Assembly: GCA_965116665.1 (NCBI GenBank)
Contig: OZ220709.1
Span: forward strand, 558,001 to 622,000
DNA length: 64,000 nucleotides
Direction: 5' to 3'
Source of the DNA: Aldehydirespirator sp965116665
GTDB taxonomy: Bacteria > Actinomycetota > Acidimicrobiia > Acidimicrobiales > Aldehydirespiratoraceae
Each line of letters begins with the position of its first letter. Position 1 is the first letter of the stretch. Of the stretch, positions 16,949-25,653 are shown piece by piece. Position numbers and translations under genes: made by a program. The notes beneath the pieces were generated by a model that ran no database searches, had not been told where the DNA came from, and worked only from the letters and a program-made list of their open reading frames with translations.

Positions 16949-18385
16949 CTATTGCAGATACAGGTCGGCGTATCGCGCCCGGAGTTCGGCTTTCAGGACC
17001 TTGCCCATGGCGTTGCGGGGAAGCTGCTCGACGGTGACGAAACGCTTGGGATGCTTGAACCGGGCCACGTCGCTGAGGGTGCCGACCAGCTCGGCGTCCA
17101 GCTCGCCGCCGGTGCCGGGCTCGGTCACGACGAAGGCGGTGACCGCCTCGCCCAGGTCCGGATGGGACAGGCCCACCACCGCTGACTCAGCCACCGCCGG
17201 ATGGGCGTCCAGGATCTGCTCGACCTCCACCGGGTACACGTTGAGTCCCCCCGAGATGATCATGTCGGTGACCCGGCCCTCCAGGGTCAGGCGACCGTGG
17301 CCGTCGAGGCGGCCCACATCGCCGGTTATGAACCAGCCGTCGGCCGTGCGGGACTCGGATGTGGCGTCGGGTCGCCGCCAGTAGCCCGGACCGACGTTGG
17401 GCCCTCTGACCTGCACCATCCCGGCCTGCCCCACCAGCTCGGCACCGCCGTCCTCGCACACCCGCACGTCAATGCCGGGCAGGGCGAACCCCACCGTTCC
17501 CGCCACCCGGGCGCCGTCGTACGGGTTGGACGTGATCATCAACGCCTCGCTCATCCCGTAGCGCTCCAGCACGCGGCGGCCGGTGCGGCGGGCCACCGCG
17601 CGGTGGAGCTCTGCGGTCATGGGCGCCGACCCGGAGATCAGCAGGCGGATGCGGCTGCAGGCCGCGGCGTCGAAGCCCTCGAGCGCCATGAGCCGGCGGT
17701 AGTGAGTGGGAACACCCATCATGACCGTCGCGCCGGGCAGGCTCGCCAGCGCCTCGCCGGCGTCGAAGCGCTCCAGGAAGATCACCTCGCAGGCGCTCAG
17801 CATGGCCGTGTGCAGCGCCACCATCAGACCGTGGACGTGGAAGATGGGCAGCCCGTGCAACAGCACGTCCGAGGACTGGAAGGCCCACGCTCGCTCGAGC
17901 GTGAGCGCATTGCTGGCCAGGTTGCCGTGGGTGAGCATGGCCCCTTTGGGCCGCCCGGTTGTGCCCGACGTGTACACGAGGGCGGCCAGATCTTTCCGAC
18001 CGCGCTCCACGACGCCACCGAGAGGCTGCGATCGGTCGAGCCCGGACGCCACCGAGCCGGCGTCCTGCACCACCGCGGCCGGCTCGGCGTCGGCGACGAA
18101 CCAGTCGACCTCGGCCGGCGTGTAGGCGGTGTTGAGGGGAACATGGACCGCGCCGAGTCGCAGAACCCCCAGATAGATGGCCACCGCGTCGGCCGACTTG
18201 GGGAGCTGTACCACCACCCGGTCCCCAGTCGAGACGCCTTGGTGCCGCAGCCACGCGGCAGCCCGCGCCGATCGCTCATCCACGTCTCCGTACGTCATGG
18301 CGGGGCCGCCGGGCACACGCAGGAAGGGGCGGTCCATGGCTGGCTCGAAGCGGCGCCGCAGCAGCCCGAAGAAGCCGTCGTCCAC
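16949..18385 (-). CDS. AMP-forming acyl-CoA synthetase, malonyl-CoA-synthetase-like
   Basis: A 478-residue ANL-family ligase. The P-loop YTSGTTGRPKGAMLTHGNLA, LLHGLPIFHVHGLMVALHT, the acyl-binding YGMSEALM, GDVGRLDGHGRLTLEGRVTD (hinge Asp/Arg) and the C-terminal lysine in PRNAMGKVLK are intact. The compact length and FHVHGL resemble MatB/ACSF3 malonyl- or methylmalonyl-CoA ligases, so a small dicarboxylate is likelier than a long fatty acid; this is family inference. The GTG start has CAGACT six bases upstream and is divergent from aroK. Confidence 0.85.
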   Translation of the reverse strand: MDDGFFGLLRRRFEPAMDRPFLRVPGGPAMTYGDVDERSARAAAWLRHQGVSTGDRVVVQLPKSADAVAIYLGVLRLGAVHVPLNTAYTPAEVDWFVADAEPAAVVQDAGSVASGLDRSQPLGGVVERGRKDLAALVYTSGTTGRPKGAMLTHGNLASNALTLERAWAFQSSDVLLHGLPIFHVHGLMVALHTAMLSACEVIFLERFDAGEALASLPGATVMMGVPTHYRRLMALEGFDAAACSRIRLLISGSAPMTAELHRAVARRTGRRVLERYGMSEALMITSNPYDGARVAGTVGFALPGIDVRVCEDGGAELVGQAGMVQVRGPNVGPGYWRRPDATSESRTADGWFITGDVGRLDGHGRLTLEGRVTDMIISGGLNVYPVEVEQILDAHPAVAESAVVGLSHPDLGEAVTAFVVTEPGTGGELDAELVGTLSDVARFKHPKRFVTVEQLPRNAMGKVLKAELRARYADLYLQ

Positions 18386-18418
18386 GCTGAGAGTCTGTCA
18401 GGGCGAGCCGTGTGCTCC

Positions 18419-18424
18419 TAGCCT
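18419..18424 (+). promoter_or_regulatory. Putative -10 of aroK
   Basis: TAGCCT, 7 bases before the aroK ATG at 18432, predicting a leaderless aroK-aroQ transcript. It lies in the 46-base divergent gap shared with the CoA ligase gene. Confidence 0.4.
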
Positions 18425-18431
18425 CGGGTGC

Positions 18432-18944
18432 ATGGGGCCGGCCGCGCAGAGGAACGTCGTCCTGACCGGGTTCATGGGAACCGGCAAGACCACGGTGGGC
18501 CGGATCCTGGCCGACCGCTTGGGCTACGCCTTCGTCGACACCGACGAGGTGATCGAGTCTCGGGCCGGGCCGATCCCGGAGATATTCGAGCGGGAGGGCG
18601 AGCCCGGCTTTCGCGACATGGAACGGACCGTGGCTCGCGAGCTCGCCGGTCGCACCGGCCTGGTGATCGCCACCGGCGGCCGGATGATGCTCGATCCCGA
18701 GTGCGCAGCCTGCCTGGAGCCCTCGGGCTACGTGGTATGCCTCAACGCCTCTGTTGAGACCATCGTGGAGCGGATCGGCGACACCGCACGAAGGCCCCTG
18801 CTGGACGCCGGTGACGCCCCCAGGAGGGTGAGGGAGCTGCTGGCCGAGCGGGCCGGCGGTTACGGGCGGTTCGTCGCGGTGGACACCGACGGTCGCAGCC
18901 CCGACGAGGTGGCTGACGCAGCCATGGCCCGGCTCGGGCTATAA
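18432..18944 (+). CDS. aroK: Shikimate kinase
   Basis: A 170-residue P-loop kinase that phosphorylates shikimate at the 3-OH in aromatic amino-acid synthesis. Walker A GFMGTGKTT lies at 13-21, the shikimate-binding DTDE at 36-39, FRDMERTV and ATGGRMML follow (ATGGG is usual, so the second glycine-rich loop is slightly altered), and the lid arginine is in ARRPLLD. The length is typical. The gene is followed after 7 bases by aroQ. The start is set by TAGCCT upstream and the family N-terminus. Confidence 0.92.
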   Translation: MGPAAQRNVVLTGFMGTGKTTVGRILADRLGYAFVDTDEVIESRAGPIPEIFEREGEPGFRDMERTVARELAGRTGLVIATGGRMMLDPECAACLEPSGYVVCLNASVETIVERIGDTARRPLLDAGDAPRRVRELLAERAGGYGRFVAVDTDGRSPDEVADAAMARLGL

Positions 18945-18945
18945 C
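18940..18945 (+). promoter_or_regulatory. Possible internal -10 for aroQ
   Basis: TATAAC spans the aroK stop codon and ends 6 bases before the aroQ ATG. It may give aroQ its own leaderless transcript in addition to read-through from aroK. Confidence 0.35.
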
Positions 18946-18951
18946 TGCGCT

Positions 18952-19404
18952 ATGGCGTTAACGATCCTCGTAGTCAACGGCCCCAACCTCAACCTGCTCG
19001 GTGTCCGCGAGACCGACATCTACGGCGAGGGCACGCTCGACGAGTTGATCGCCGGCGTCGCAGCCCACGCCGAGTCGCGGGGCGCGGTCGTGCGCCATGT
19101 GCAGTCCAACGTCGAGGGGGATTTGGTGGAGGCCATACAGGCCGCCGCGGCCGGCGGAGCCGGTGCCGCTGACGGTGTTGTGCTCAACGCGGGGGCCCTG
19201 ACCCACTACTCGATCGCGCTGCGAGATGCCATTGCCGCCGTCGATGTGCCGGTGGTGGAGACCCACCTGTCCAACGTGTATGCCCGGGAGGACTTCCGGC
19301 ACACGTCGGCCGTTGCGGCCGTCTGCGTGGGGGTGATCACCGGTTTCGGCGCCACCAGCTACCGGCTCGCGGTGGACGCCCTCATCGATTTGCTGGACGG
19401 CTAG
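18952..19404 (+). CDS. aroQ: Type II 3-dehydroquinate dehydratase
   Basis: A 150-residue dodecameric-type dehydroquinase catalysing 3-dehydroquinate to 3-dehydroshikimate. NGPNLNLLG at 9-17, the mobile-loop tyrosine in DIYG, SNVEGD (SNHEGE is usual, so one histidine is replaced by valine), NAGALTHYS and ETHLSNVYAREDFRH are all visible. It forms a shikimate pair with aroK; aroB and aroC are not in the window. Confidence 0.93.
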   Translation: MALTILVVNGPNLNLLGVRETDIYGEGTLDELIAGVAAHAESRGAVVRHVQSNVEGDLVEAIQAAAAGGAGAADGVVLNAGALTHYSIALRDAIAAVDVPVVETHLSNVYAREDFRHTSAVAAVCVGVITGFGATSYRLAVDALIDLLDG

Positions 19405-19442
19405 CGGCGCGAGACAGCGTGCCCGAGCCTGCGTCGCCCTGA

Positions 19443-20477
19443 GTGTCGGGCATGGCTGCCGACGCGGTGACGCTCGACGTGGATGGCCGCGAGGTTCGCG
19501 TGTCCAATCCGGGCAAGGTCTTCTTCGGTGCCCGGGGCGAGACCAAGCTCGACCTCGTCGAGTACTACCTGTCGGTGGCCGAGCCGCTGATGCGAGCCAT
19601 GGGAGGCCGGCCGGTGCTGCTGGAGCGCTACCCCGACGGCGCCTCGGGCAAGTCCTTCTTCCAGAAGCGGGTTCCCAAGGGTGCTCCCGAGTGGCTGGCC
19701 ACCACCACGGTGAGCACCCCTAACGGCACGCTGTCCAACGCCATGGTGGCGGCCGATGTGGCCCATGTGGTGTGGGCCGTCAACATGGGTTGCCTCGGAT
19801 TCCATGTGTGGCCCTACCTGGCCCAGGCCCCGGCCTTCGCCGATGAACTGCGCATCGACCTGGATCCCCAGCCCGGCGTTGCCTTCGACCAGGTTCGCGA
19901 GGCCGCCCGCGAAGTGAAGGCCGCCTTCGACGAGCTGGACATGGCTGTCTACGTCAAGACGTCGGGGCGCCGGGGCCTGCACGTGTACGCCCGCCTCGCG
20001 CATCGCTGGGACTCCTACGCGGTGCGGGCCTCGGCGGTGGCCCTGGCCCGCGAGATGGCCCGGCGCCGCCCCGACCTGATCACCGACGCCTGGTGGAAGG
20101 AGGAGCGGGGCCGGCGGGTGTTCGTGGACTTCAACCAGAACGCCCCCCACAAGACCGTGTTCGGGGCGTGGTCGGCCCGGCCCCGGGTGGGTGCCCAGGT
20201 GTCAGCGCCGATCGGCTGGGACGAGGTCGACGATGTGGAGCCCGACGACCTGACCATCGCGACGGTCGGTGCCCGGACGGCACAGATCGGGGATCCCTGG
20301 GCGGCCATGGACGGCGAGCCCGCCTCGTTGGAGCCGTTGCTGGAGTGGCACGCTCGTGACATGGCCGCCGGACTCATGGACGCTCCCTGGCCGCCGGTGT
20401 ACCCGAAGATGCCCAACGAGCCTCCCCGGGTGGCGCCCAGCCGGGCGGCCCGCACTAGCCGGGAGGACGCATCCTGA
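19443..20477 (+). CDS. LigD-type archaeo-eukaryotic primase/polymerase domain protein
   Basis: A 344-residue stand-alone LigD polymerase domain. Family markers include VSNPGKVFF (20-28), RPVLLERYPDG, the catalytic acidic pair in RIDLDPQPG (137-145), KTSGRRGLHVY and VFVDFNQNAPHKT. In NHEJ-competent bacteria this activity adds nucleotides at double-strand breaks together with Ku and a ligase domain; neither is fused here or present nearby. The GTG at 19443 is used; an ATG at 19452 is equally possible. Its stop overlaps the following oxidoreductase ATG by one base (TGATG). Confidence 0.88.
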   Translation: MSGMAADAVTLDVDGREVRVSNPGKVFFGARGETKLDLVEYYLSVAEPLMRAMGGRPVLLERYPDGASGKSFFQKRVPKGAPEWLATTTVSTPNGTLSNAMVAADVAHVVWAVNMGCLGFHVWPYLAQAPAFADELRIDLDPQPGVAFDQVREAAREVKAAFDELDMAVYVKTSGRRGLHVYARLAHRWDSYAVRASAVALAREMARRRPDLITDAWWKEERGRRVFVDFNQNAPHKTVFGAWSARPRVGAQVSAPIGWDEVDDVEPDDLTIATVGARTAQIGDPWAAMDGEPASLEPLLEWHARDMAAGLMDAPWPPVYPKMPNEPPRVAPSRAARTSREDAS

Positions 20478-21406
20478 TGACGCCTCGCCTGTCGATGCAC
20501 CTCGTCAACTTCGCGGCCGGACCGCCTGCCGGCTGGCAGCGCCTGTTCGATCTGGCCGTGGCCGCCGACCGGTCCGGCATCGGCCGGTTGGTGGTGTCGG
20601 ACCACGTCGTCTTCGGCGAGCGTCTCGACCGCTACGCCGACCCGTCCCGGGGTGGGCTGGCCGGCGGCCGCCAGCCCACCGGTCCCGACGGGGCCTGGCT
20701 GGAGCCCCTGACCGTGCTGGCCATGGTCGGTGCCTTGACCGAGCGGGTGCGGCTGTGCCCGATGGTTCTGCTGGCCGCGCTGCGCCGCCCGATCGTGCTG
20801 GCCAAGACGGCGGCCACCATCGATGTGCTCACCGGCGGCCGGTTGGATCTGGGCGTGGGCGTGGGCTGGCAGCAGGAGGAGTACGAGGCCGCGGGCCTGG
20901 ACTTCGCGGCCCGGGGGCGCCTGCTCGACCACACCCTGGAGGTGTGCCACGCGCTGTGGACCCAACCGCGGGCCTCGGTCAGCCGCGGCGAGCTGAGCTT
21001 CGAGGGCATACACCAGATGCCCAAGCCGACCGCCGGAACCGTGCCGGTGTGGGTCAGCGGCACCGTCAACCGGCGCTCGATGGCCCGCCTGGCCCGCTTC
21101 GGCTCGGGCTGGATCCCGTGGGGACCCGACGCAGCCGACATGGCTTCGGGCATCGCCAAGATGCGTGAGGCAGTGACCGCGGCGGGACGGGACCCTGGCG
21201 GCATCGAGGTCACGGGAATCCTGCGGGTGGAGCGCGACGCCGGCGGCGACCCGCAGATCGGGCCCACGATGGCCGGGGTGCCCGGCCTGATCGAAGCCGG
21301 CGTGACCGACTTCCGCATCGGCCTGCAACCGCCCGCCGGGGTCGAGGCTGCGGTCGAGCACCTCTCGCCGTGGGTGGAGGCCTTCGAGAGCGCGGTCGGA
21401 GCATGA
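20477..21406 (+). CDS. F420-dependent LLM-class oxidoreductase
   Basis: A 309-residue luciferase-like protein: GRLVVSDHVVFGERLD, VRLCPMVLLAALRRPIVLAK, and LTGGRLDLGVGVGWQQEEYE are characteristic of the actinobacterial F420 branch. Substrate unknown. It is embedded between a LigD-type polymerase gene and a gene of unknown function with one- and four-base overlaps, so the three are co-translated although no functional link is obvious. Confidence 0.83.
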   Translation: MTPRLSMHLVNFAAGPPAGWQRLFDLAVAADRSGIGRLVVSDHVVFGERLDRYADPSRGGLAGGRQPTGPDGAWLEPLTVLAMVGALTERVRLCPMVLLAALRRPIVLAKTAATIDVLTGGRLDLGVGVGWQQEEYEAAGLDFAARGRLLDHTLEVCHALWTQPRASVSRGELSFEGIHQMPKPTAGTVPVWVSGTVNRRSMARLARFGSGWIPWGPDAADMASGIAKMREAVTAAGRDPGGIEVTGILRVERDAGGDPQIGPTMAGVPGLIEAGVTDFRIGLQPPAGVEAAVEHLSPWVEAFESAVGA

Positions 21407-22956
21407 GCGGTATGCGCGCCGGTCCCGCCAACCCGTTCCTGGCCGACAGCGGCAACGCCATGGCCCACGGCCGCTGCGACCAGCAGGACAACACTCCGGG
21501 CCCCGGCCCCGAGGGGCCCACGGAGGTGCTCGGCCCAAGCGACATCCAGTACGCGCCGCTGGGACCCGGACACTTCGGCGGGCTGATATCGGGCCGCTAT
21601 CCCGACGGACGCAGGGTCATCTGGTCCAACGGCCGCCAGACCATCGCCAAACTCGACTACGACACCCTCGAAGTGCTCGCCACCCTGCCCACCGGCACTG
21701 AGCCCGTCACCGGGCGGGCCGAACTCGGTGCTCTCGAAGCCGGCCTCGACGACCTCGACGGCGACGAGGCCGTCGCCCACGCCATAGGCATCGCGCTCCG
21801 CTTCATGACCGGCCTCGACGGCATCTACTCCCTGCTCGACCGCGACCACACGCTGTTCCTGGGTCGCAAGGACCACGCTGCGGCCTACGTCGAGGTCGAT
21901 CCCTCGGACCCGGCCAGCCCCATCGTCGAGCGGGACCGCTGGTTCCGGCCCGACGGCATCGACGGGTATTTCGTGGGGATCAACATGACCTTCGACGGCC
22001 GGCTGGTCATGACCACCGACCACGGCTGGGTGGTGTGCGTGGCCCGAGACTTCAGCACCTACGACGCCCTCCAGCTTCCCGGAGCCGAGACCGATGCCGC
22101 GGCACACTGCGCCCGGCAAGCGTCCGCACGCGGCGACACCAGCTACGGATGGGTGCGCACCAGCAGCTGCACCGGCGACGACGGCGGCATCTACGTCAGC
22201 TCGGTGGACACCATCCACAAGGTGGTCTGGACCGGAGAGCGGCTGTCTCTCGACCCGGCGGACGGCGCCTGGTCGGCCCGCTACCGCAATGGCGGCGGGG
22301 ACGGCTCGGGCACAACCCCCTCGCTGATGGGCTTCGGGCCCGGCGAGGACCGCTTCGTGGTGATCGGCGACGGCGACGACGTGGTCAACATCACGCTGCT
22401 GTGGCGTGACGAGATCCCCGAGGACTGGGAGCAGCTCCCCGGCGCCCCGTCTCGGCGGATCGCGGGAATCGGGCCGGCTGATATGGGCGACCCGGACCGC
22501 GCCGAGATCAAGACCGAGCAGTCGATCACGGTGTCGGGCTACGGCGCCATGACCGTCAACAACGAGCCTGCCTCGCTGCCGACCGGCTGGCCCGCCGACC
22601 GGGCCCGCATGTTCAGCTTCTTCCTGGGCCACAAGCCCGAGTACACGCCCTACGGCCTTCACAAGTACGAGTGGGACCCGGCCGAGCGCCGGCTCGTCCA
22701 GGCCTGGGTCAACACCGAGGTGTCCTCGCCGAACTCGGTGCCCTTCGTCGCCCAGGGGTCGGACCTGGTCTACACCTGCGGCACCCGCGGCGGGCGCTGG
22801 ACCATCGAGGCCCTCGACTGGACGACGGGGGAGAGCCGCTTCCACTACGTGGTCGGCGGGTCGCGCTACAACACTCTCGGCGGCGGGGTCACCGTCGACG
22901 ACGACGGCCGGCTCCTGTACGGAACCATCTTCGGCAAGGTCCGGATCCTGCGCTGA
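21403..22956 (+). CDS. Protein of unknown function, probably a beta-propeller
   Basis: A 517-residue protein not recognised as a named enzyme. It has no signal peptide and is rich in short beta-strand patterns separated by Gly/Asp turns, such as GRLVMTTDHGWVV, GIYVSSVDTIHKVVW and RFVVIGDGDDVVNITL, which suggests a six- or seven-bladed propeller. Conserved-looking aspartates are frequent. The ATG overlaps the preceding oxidoreductase stop by four bases (ATGA), so it belongs to the 19443-22956 operon. Function cannot be assigned. Confidence 0.72.
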   Translation: MSGMRAGPANPFLADSGNAMAHGRCDQQDNTPGPGPEGPTEVLGPSDIQYAPLGPGHFGGLISGRYPDGRRVIWSNGRQTIAKLDYDTLEVLATLPTGTEPVTGRAELGALEAGLDDLDGDEAVAHAIGIALRFMTGLDGIYSLLDRDHTLFLGRKDHAAAYVEVDPSDPASPIVERDRWFRPDGIDGYFVGINMTFDGRLVMTTDHGWVVCVARDFSTYDALQLPGAETDAAAHCARQASARGDTSYGWVRTSSCTGDDGGIYVSSVDTIHKVVWTGERLSLDPADGAWSARYRNGGGDGSGTTPSLMGFGPGEDRFVVIGDGDDVVNITLLWRDEIPEDWEQLPGAPSRRIAGIGPADMGDPDRAEIKTEQSITVSGYGAMTVNNEPASLPTGWPADRARMFSFFLGHKPEYTPYGLHKYEWDPAERRLVQAWVNTEVSSPNSVPFVAQGSDLVYTCGTRGGRWTIEALDWTTGESRFHYVVGGSRYNTLGGGVTVDDDGRLLYGTIFGKVRILR

Positions 22957-22988
22957 CACCCGCATCTCGGCGGATATCTCGCCGGGAA

Positions 22989-24311
22989 TCAGCCGGGGCT
23001 CATGCTGCGGAAGATCGCCTCGTAGGCCTGGTGCTCGGCGATGCGGCGGGCGATCACCGTGTTCGTCTCCGACACCCAGCGCCGGGACTCCAAGTCGAGC
23101 CTGTCGTTGAGGGACCGCTCGAGCCGGTCGCTGAGAAGGGCCCTGAGCCGAGGGTCCAGATCCCCTTCGACGAGGTTCTCGTACCGGGGGCCCACCACCT
23201 CGTCCACCACGTATTCGATGGTCTCGTCCATGTCGGCGTCGCTGCCGAGGGAGCCGACGGTGCGCTTCGCGCCCTCGTAGGCGGCGTAGTTGGCCGCAGT
23301 GCCCTTCACGGCCAGCTGTCCCGCCTCCCGGGCAGCTTCTCGCACGCCGCGGCTGCGGAACGTGCTGGCCACCCTGTCGACCACCTTCTTGGCACCCCGC
23401 AAGCCCGACGAGGACAGCCCCGGCAGCGGGACCAGCCCCAGGGCGAACAGCGAGGCGGTCGAGTAGTCGCCGTGGACCACGAAGTAGAGGGCCCTTGCTC
23501 CGTCCACGATGTCGCCGATCACGGGCACGAACGACACGACATCGAGCGCGGTGCCCAAGCCGATGCTGTCGCCGCCGCGGTGGTAGGCGCGGTCGTCGAG
23601 CACCTGCTGGACGGCGCCGGCCTCCTCCGTGGACAGGTTGTAGTCGCTCAGGAAGGCCTCCAAGTCGCCGCGGCTCATGAAGCCGTCGGGCGCCTTTCCG
23701 CCCACCGCGTCAATGGTCGCCAGGTGGGGCAGCAGTGCCGACCAGGCCGCGGTCTTGTCCAGGAAGGCGTCGATGTCGTCGCGGCTCATCAGGCCGTCGC
23801 GGTCGTCGGGATCGAATGCGAACTCGCCCTCGTAGGCCGCGTTGAGATAGACGTCGTTGTGCTTGGCCGTCTCGACCTGGTCGAAGAAGTGCCCGTGATC
23901 GAGCAGCCAGGCCGCGGCCTCGGCGGTGCCCGAGTCGGCAGAGTGAACCGCCCACCGCAGATCACGGCGCGACAGCAGCCCATCGGCCCGGTCCGGGTCG
24001 CCGCGGGACTCGATCATCGTGAAGTGCGCCCGGATGCGCTCCATCGCGGCCAGACCCTCGTTCATCTCGGGCCCGCCGGCCTGCACGATCCGGGTCCGTT
24101 CCTGGAGGTCCGAGGCGCTGTCACGGAGCTCGCCGGCCACCCGGCGGACTCCGGTGGGAACGTCGGGCAACGGGCCGCCGAGCAGCGATGACGCCTCCGC
24201 CATCGGCCCTGTCAATGCCTGAGCGTCCCCGTCGAGGTCCTGGGCGGCTGCCTCCATCCGTTGCCGGAGCTCGACGGCCCGCACCGTGTCCAGAGCCATT
24301 AGATCTGACAT
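22989..24311 (-). CDS. Polymorphic-toxin-like protein with DG-x-x-SR-x-D repeats and pre-toxin-like segment
   Basis: A 440-residue protein. Residues 1-100 are helical and charged with no signal peptide, as in proteins exported by WXG/ESX-type or other non-Sec routes. Three repeats of the form DG-[LF]-[LM]-SR-x-D-[LI] occur at 110-118, 172-180 and 209-217, resembling calcium-binding loops. Residues 255-310 (DVVSFVPVIGDIVDGARAL, then GDYSTASLFALGLVPLPG) look like the pre-toxin region of polymorphic toxins. The C-terminal ~115 residues are a charged helical domain I do not recognise. No immunity-like gene is adjacent. I use the ATG of MSDLM; ATGs at 24329 and 24299 are alternatives. Confidence 0.68.
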   Translation of the reverse strand: MSDLMALDTVRAVELRQRMEAAAQDLDGDAQALTGPMAEASSLLGGPLPDVPTGVRRVAGELRDSASDLQERTRIVQAGGPEMNEGLAAMERIRAHFTMIESRGDPDRADGLLSRRDLRWAVHSADSGTAEAAAWLLDHGHFFDQVETAKHNDVYLNAAYEGEFAFDPDDRDGLMSRDDIDAFLDKTAAWSALLPHLATIDAVGGKAPDGFMSRGDLEAFLSDYNLSTEEAGAVQQVLDDRAYHRGGDSIGLGTALDVVSFVPVIGDIVDGARALYFVVHGDYSTASLFALGLVPLPGLSSSGLRGAKKVVDRVASTFRSRGVREAAREAGQLAVKGTAANYAAYEGAKRTVGSLGSDADMDETIEYVVDEVVGPRYENLVEGDLDPRLRALLSDRLERSLNDRLDLESRRWVSETNTVIARRIAEHQAYEAIFRSMSPG

Positions 24312-24394
24312 GGCAAATAATGAAAACATATATGAATCACATTCGCAACCCGCAAGCACGAATAATCCGGCGCGACCTGAGGCAGGCTGACGAT
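24312..24394. promoter_or_regulatory. AT-rich divergent promoter region between toxin-like gene and dsbB-like gene
   Basis: This 83-base gap is strikingly AT-rich. On the minus strand TTGCGG, 17 bases and TATATG can be read as a promoter for the toxin-like gene; CATTAT also lies 5 bases before its ATG. On the plus strand AATAAT (24361-24366) could serve the dsbB-like gene, whose GTG has a GAGGCAGG Shine-Dalgarno. Individual elements are tentative. Confidence 0.4.
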
Positions 24395-24973
24395 GTGAGC
24401 ACCGCACAGGTATCCGGCTTCCTTGCCGTCCTGGCGTTGGGGTCGCTGGCGGTGGGGGCGCTGAGCCTTGCCGCCGCCCTGGCGCCGATGGCCCCCGCCC
24501 GGGCACTCCAGCTGCGGCCGGTGTTGCTGCCGCTGGGGTTGGCCATTGCCGCGGTGGCCACGGCCGGGAGCCTCTACTACTCCGAGGTCGCCGGGTACCC
24601 GCCCTGCGAGATGTGCTGGTACCAGCGGATCTGCATGTACTCGCTTGTGCCCGTGCTGGCCGTGGCCCTGGCCCGGCGCGACCGCCGGGGCGGCTGGTAC
24701 GCACTGCCGCTCGCCGCGGCCGGCCTGGGTCTGTCGGTGTACCACTACCAGCTCCAGCTGTTGCCGGCCCAAGGCTCGACCTGTGACCCGTCGGCTCCCT
24801 GCACCCAGCAATGGGTTGACAGCCTCGGGTTCATGTCGATCCCGTTCATGGCCGGCTGCGGCTTCATCGGAGTCGCGGGACTGGCTGTACTCTCGCTACG
24901 GTCGAGCCAGCACGAGCCCGCCGAAGGCGGCAGCGAACCGATCGGCGGCCAGCCCAGGAGCGAGGACCCATGA
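24395..24973 (+). CDS. DsbB/BdbC-family disulfide oxidoreductase
   Basis: A 192-residue four-helix membrane protein with the two cysteine pairs of the family: CEMC at 71-74 in the first periplasmic loop and C130/C136 in the second (STCDPSAPC). It oxidises a partner thioredoxin-fold protein and passes electrons to quinone. The neighbour encoded with a four-base overlap (ATGA) is a membrane-anchored thioredoxin with a CPHC site, its likely partner. The GTG start follows a GAGGCAGG Shine-Dalgarno; upstream in-frame sequence lacks family character. Confidence 0.87.
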   Translation: MSTAQVSGFLAVLALGSLAVGALSLAAALAPMAPARALQLRPVLLPLGLAIAAVATAGSLYYSEVAGYPPCEMCWYQRICMYSLVPVLAVALARRDRRGGWYALPLAAAGLGLSVYHYQLQLLPAQGSTCDPSAPCTQQWVDSLGFMSIPFMAGCGFIGVAGLAVLSLRSSQHEPAEGGSEPIGGQPRSEDP

Positions 24974-25653
24974 GCAACCGGCCCAAGGTCCAGAAGTCCC
25001 GGAGCGGCTCTCGGCCGTCCGGCCCGGCGGGCTCCAATCCGCTGCTGAAATGGCTGATCGTCGGCGTTGCGGCTCTCGTCGCGGTAGCGGTGGGAGTCGC
25101 CTTCCTGGCCGGCCGGGATGCTGAGCAGCGGGCCCGGGACTCCGGTGTGCTCCAGGTCTCCGATGTCAGCGTCGAGGGCGAGCCGCTGCCGCGGTTCGAC
25201 GGTGCGGAGCCCGATCCCGCCATGGAGCGCGTGGCTCCCGCCTTCGCGGCCACCACCTTCGACGGCGTCGAGGTCAGCGTGCTGCCCGGCGACGGCACCG
25301 CCAGGGTGATCGGCTTCTTCGCGCACTGGTGCCCGCACTGCCAGCGGGAGCTGCCCCGCCTGGCCGGCTGGCTCGCGGCCAACGACCTGCCCGCCCGCGT
25401 GGAGGTGATCGCGGTCAGCACGGCCGTCGACCCGGGTCGGGGCAACTACCCGCCGTCGGCCTGGTTCACCGAGGAGCAATGGCCCGCCGTCGTCGTGCGC
25501 GACTCCGAGACGGATGAGCTCGCCAATGCCTACGGGCTGGGCGGATTCCCCTACACGGTGGGGGTGGACGCACAGGGCAGGGTCGTCGCCCGGGTGAGCG
25601 GGGAGCTGAACGACGCGGCCTGGGAGTTCCTGCTCGATCTCGTCGCGCCGTGA
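24970..25653 (+). CDS. Membrane-anchored thioredoxin-fold (TlpA/DsbA-like) protein
   Basis: A 227-residue protein with one N-terminal membrane helix (about 26-48) and an extracytoplasmic thioredoxin domain. The active site is WCPHC at 120-124, the CPHC form of DsbA rather than the reducing CGPC, and the cis-proline is in GGFPYT. Translation is coupled to the DsbB-like gene before it and the aminotransferase after it (GTGA). The pair most likely introduces disulfides into secreted proteins. Confidence 0.85.
   Translation: MSNRPKVQKSRSGSRPSGPAGSNPLLKWLIVGVAALVAVAVGVAFLAGRDAEQRARDSGVLQVSDVSVEGEPLPRFDGAEPDPAMERVAPAFAATTFDGVEVSVLPGDGTARVIGFFAHWCPHCQRELPRLAGWLAANDLPARVEVIAVSTAVDPGRGNYPPSAWFTEEQWPAVVVRDSETDELANAYGLGGFPYTVGVDAQGRVVARVSGELNDAAWEFLLDLVAP

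Noticed and set aside
20632..22965. 777-codon minus-strand open frame opposite the F420 oxidoreductase and unknown gene
   Set aside because: Composition (Asp/Val/Gly/His repeats) is typical of antisense frames, and the plus-strand genes are coupled by overlaps and family matches.
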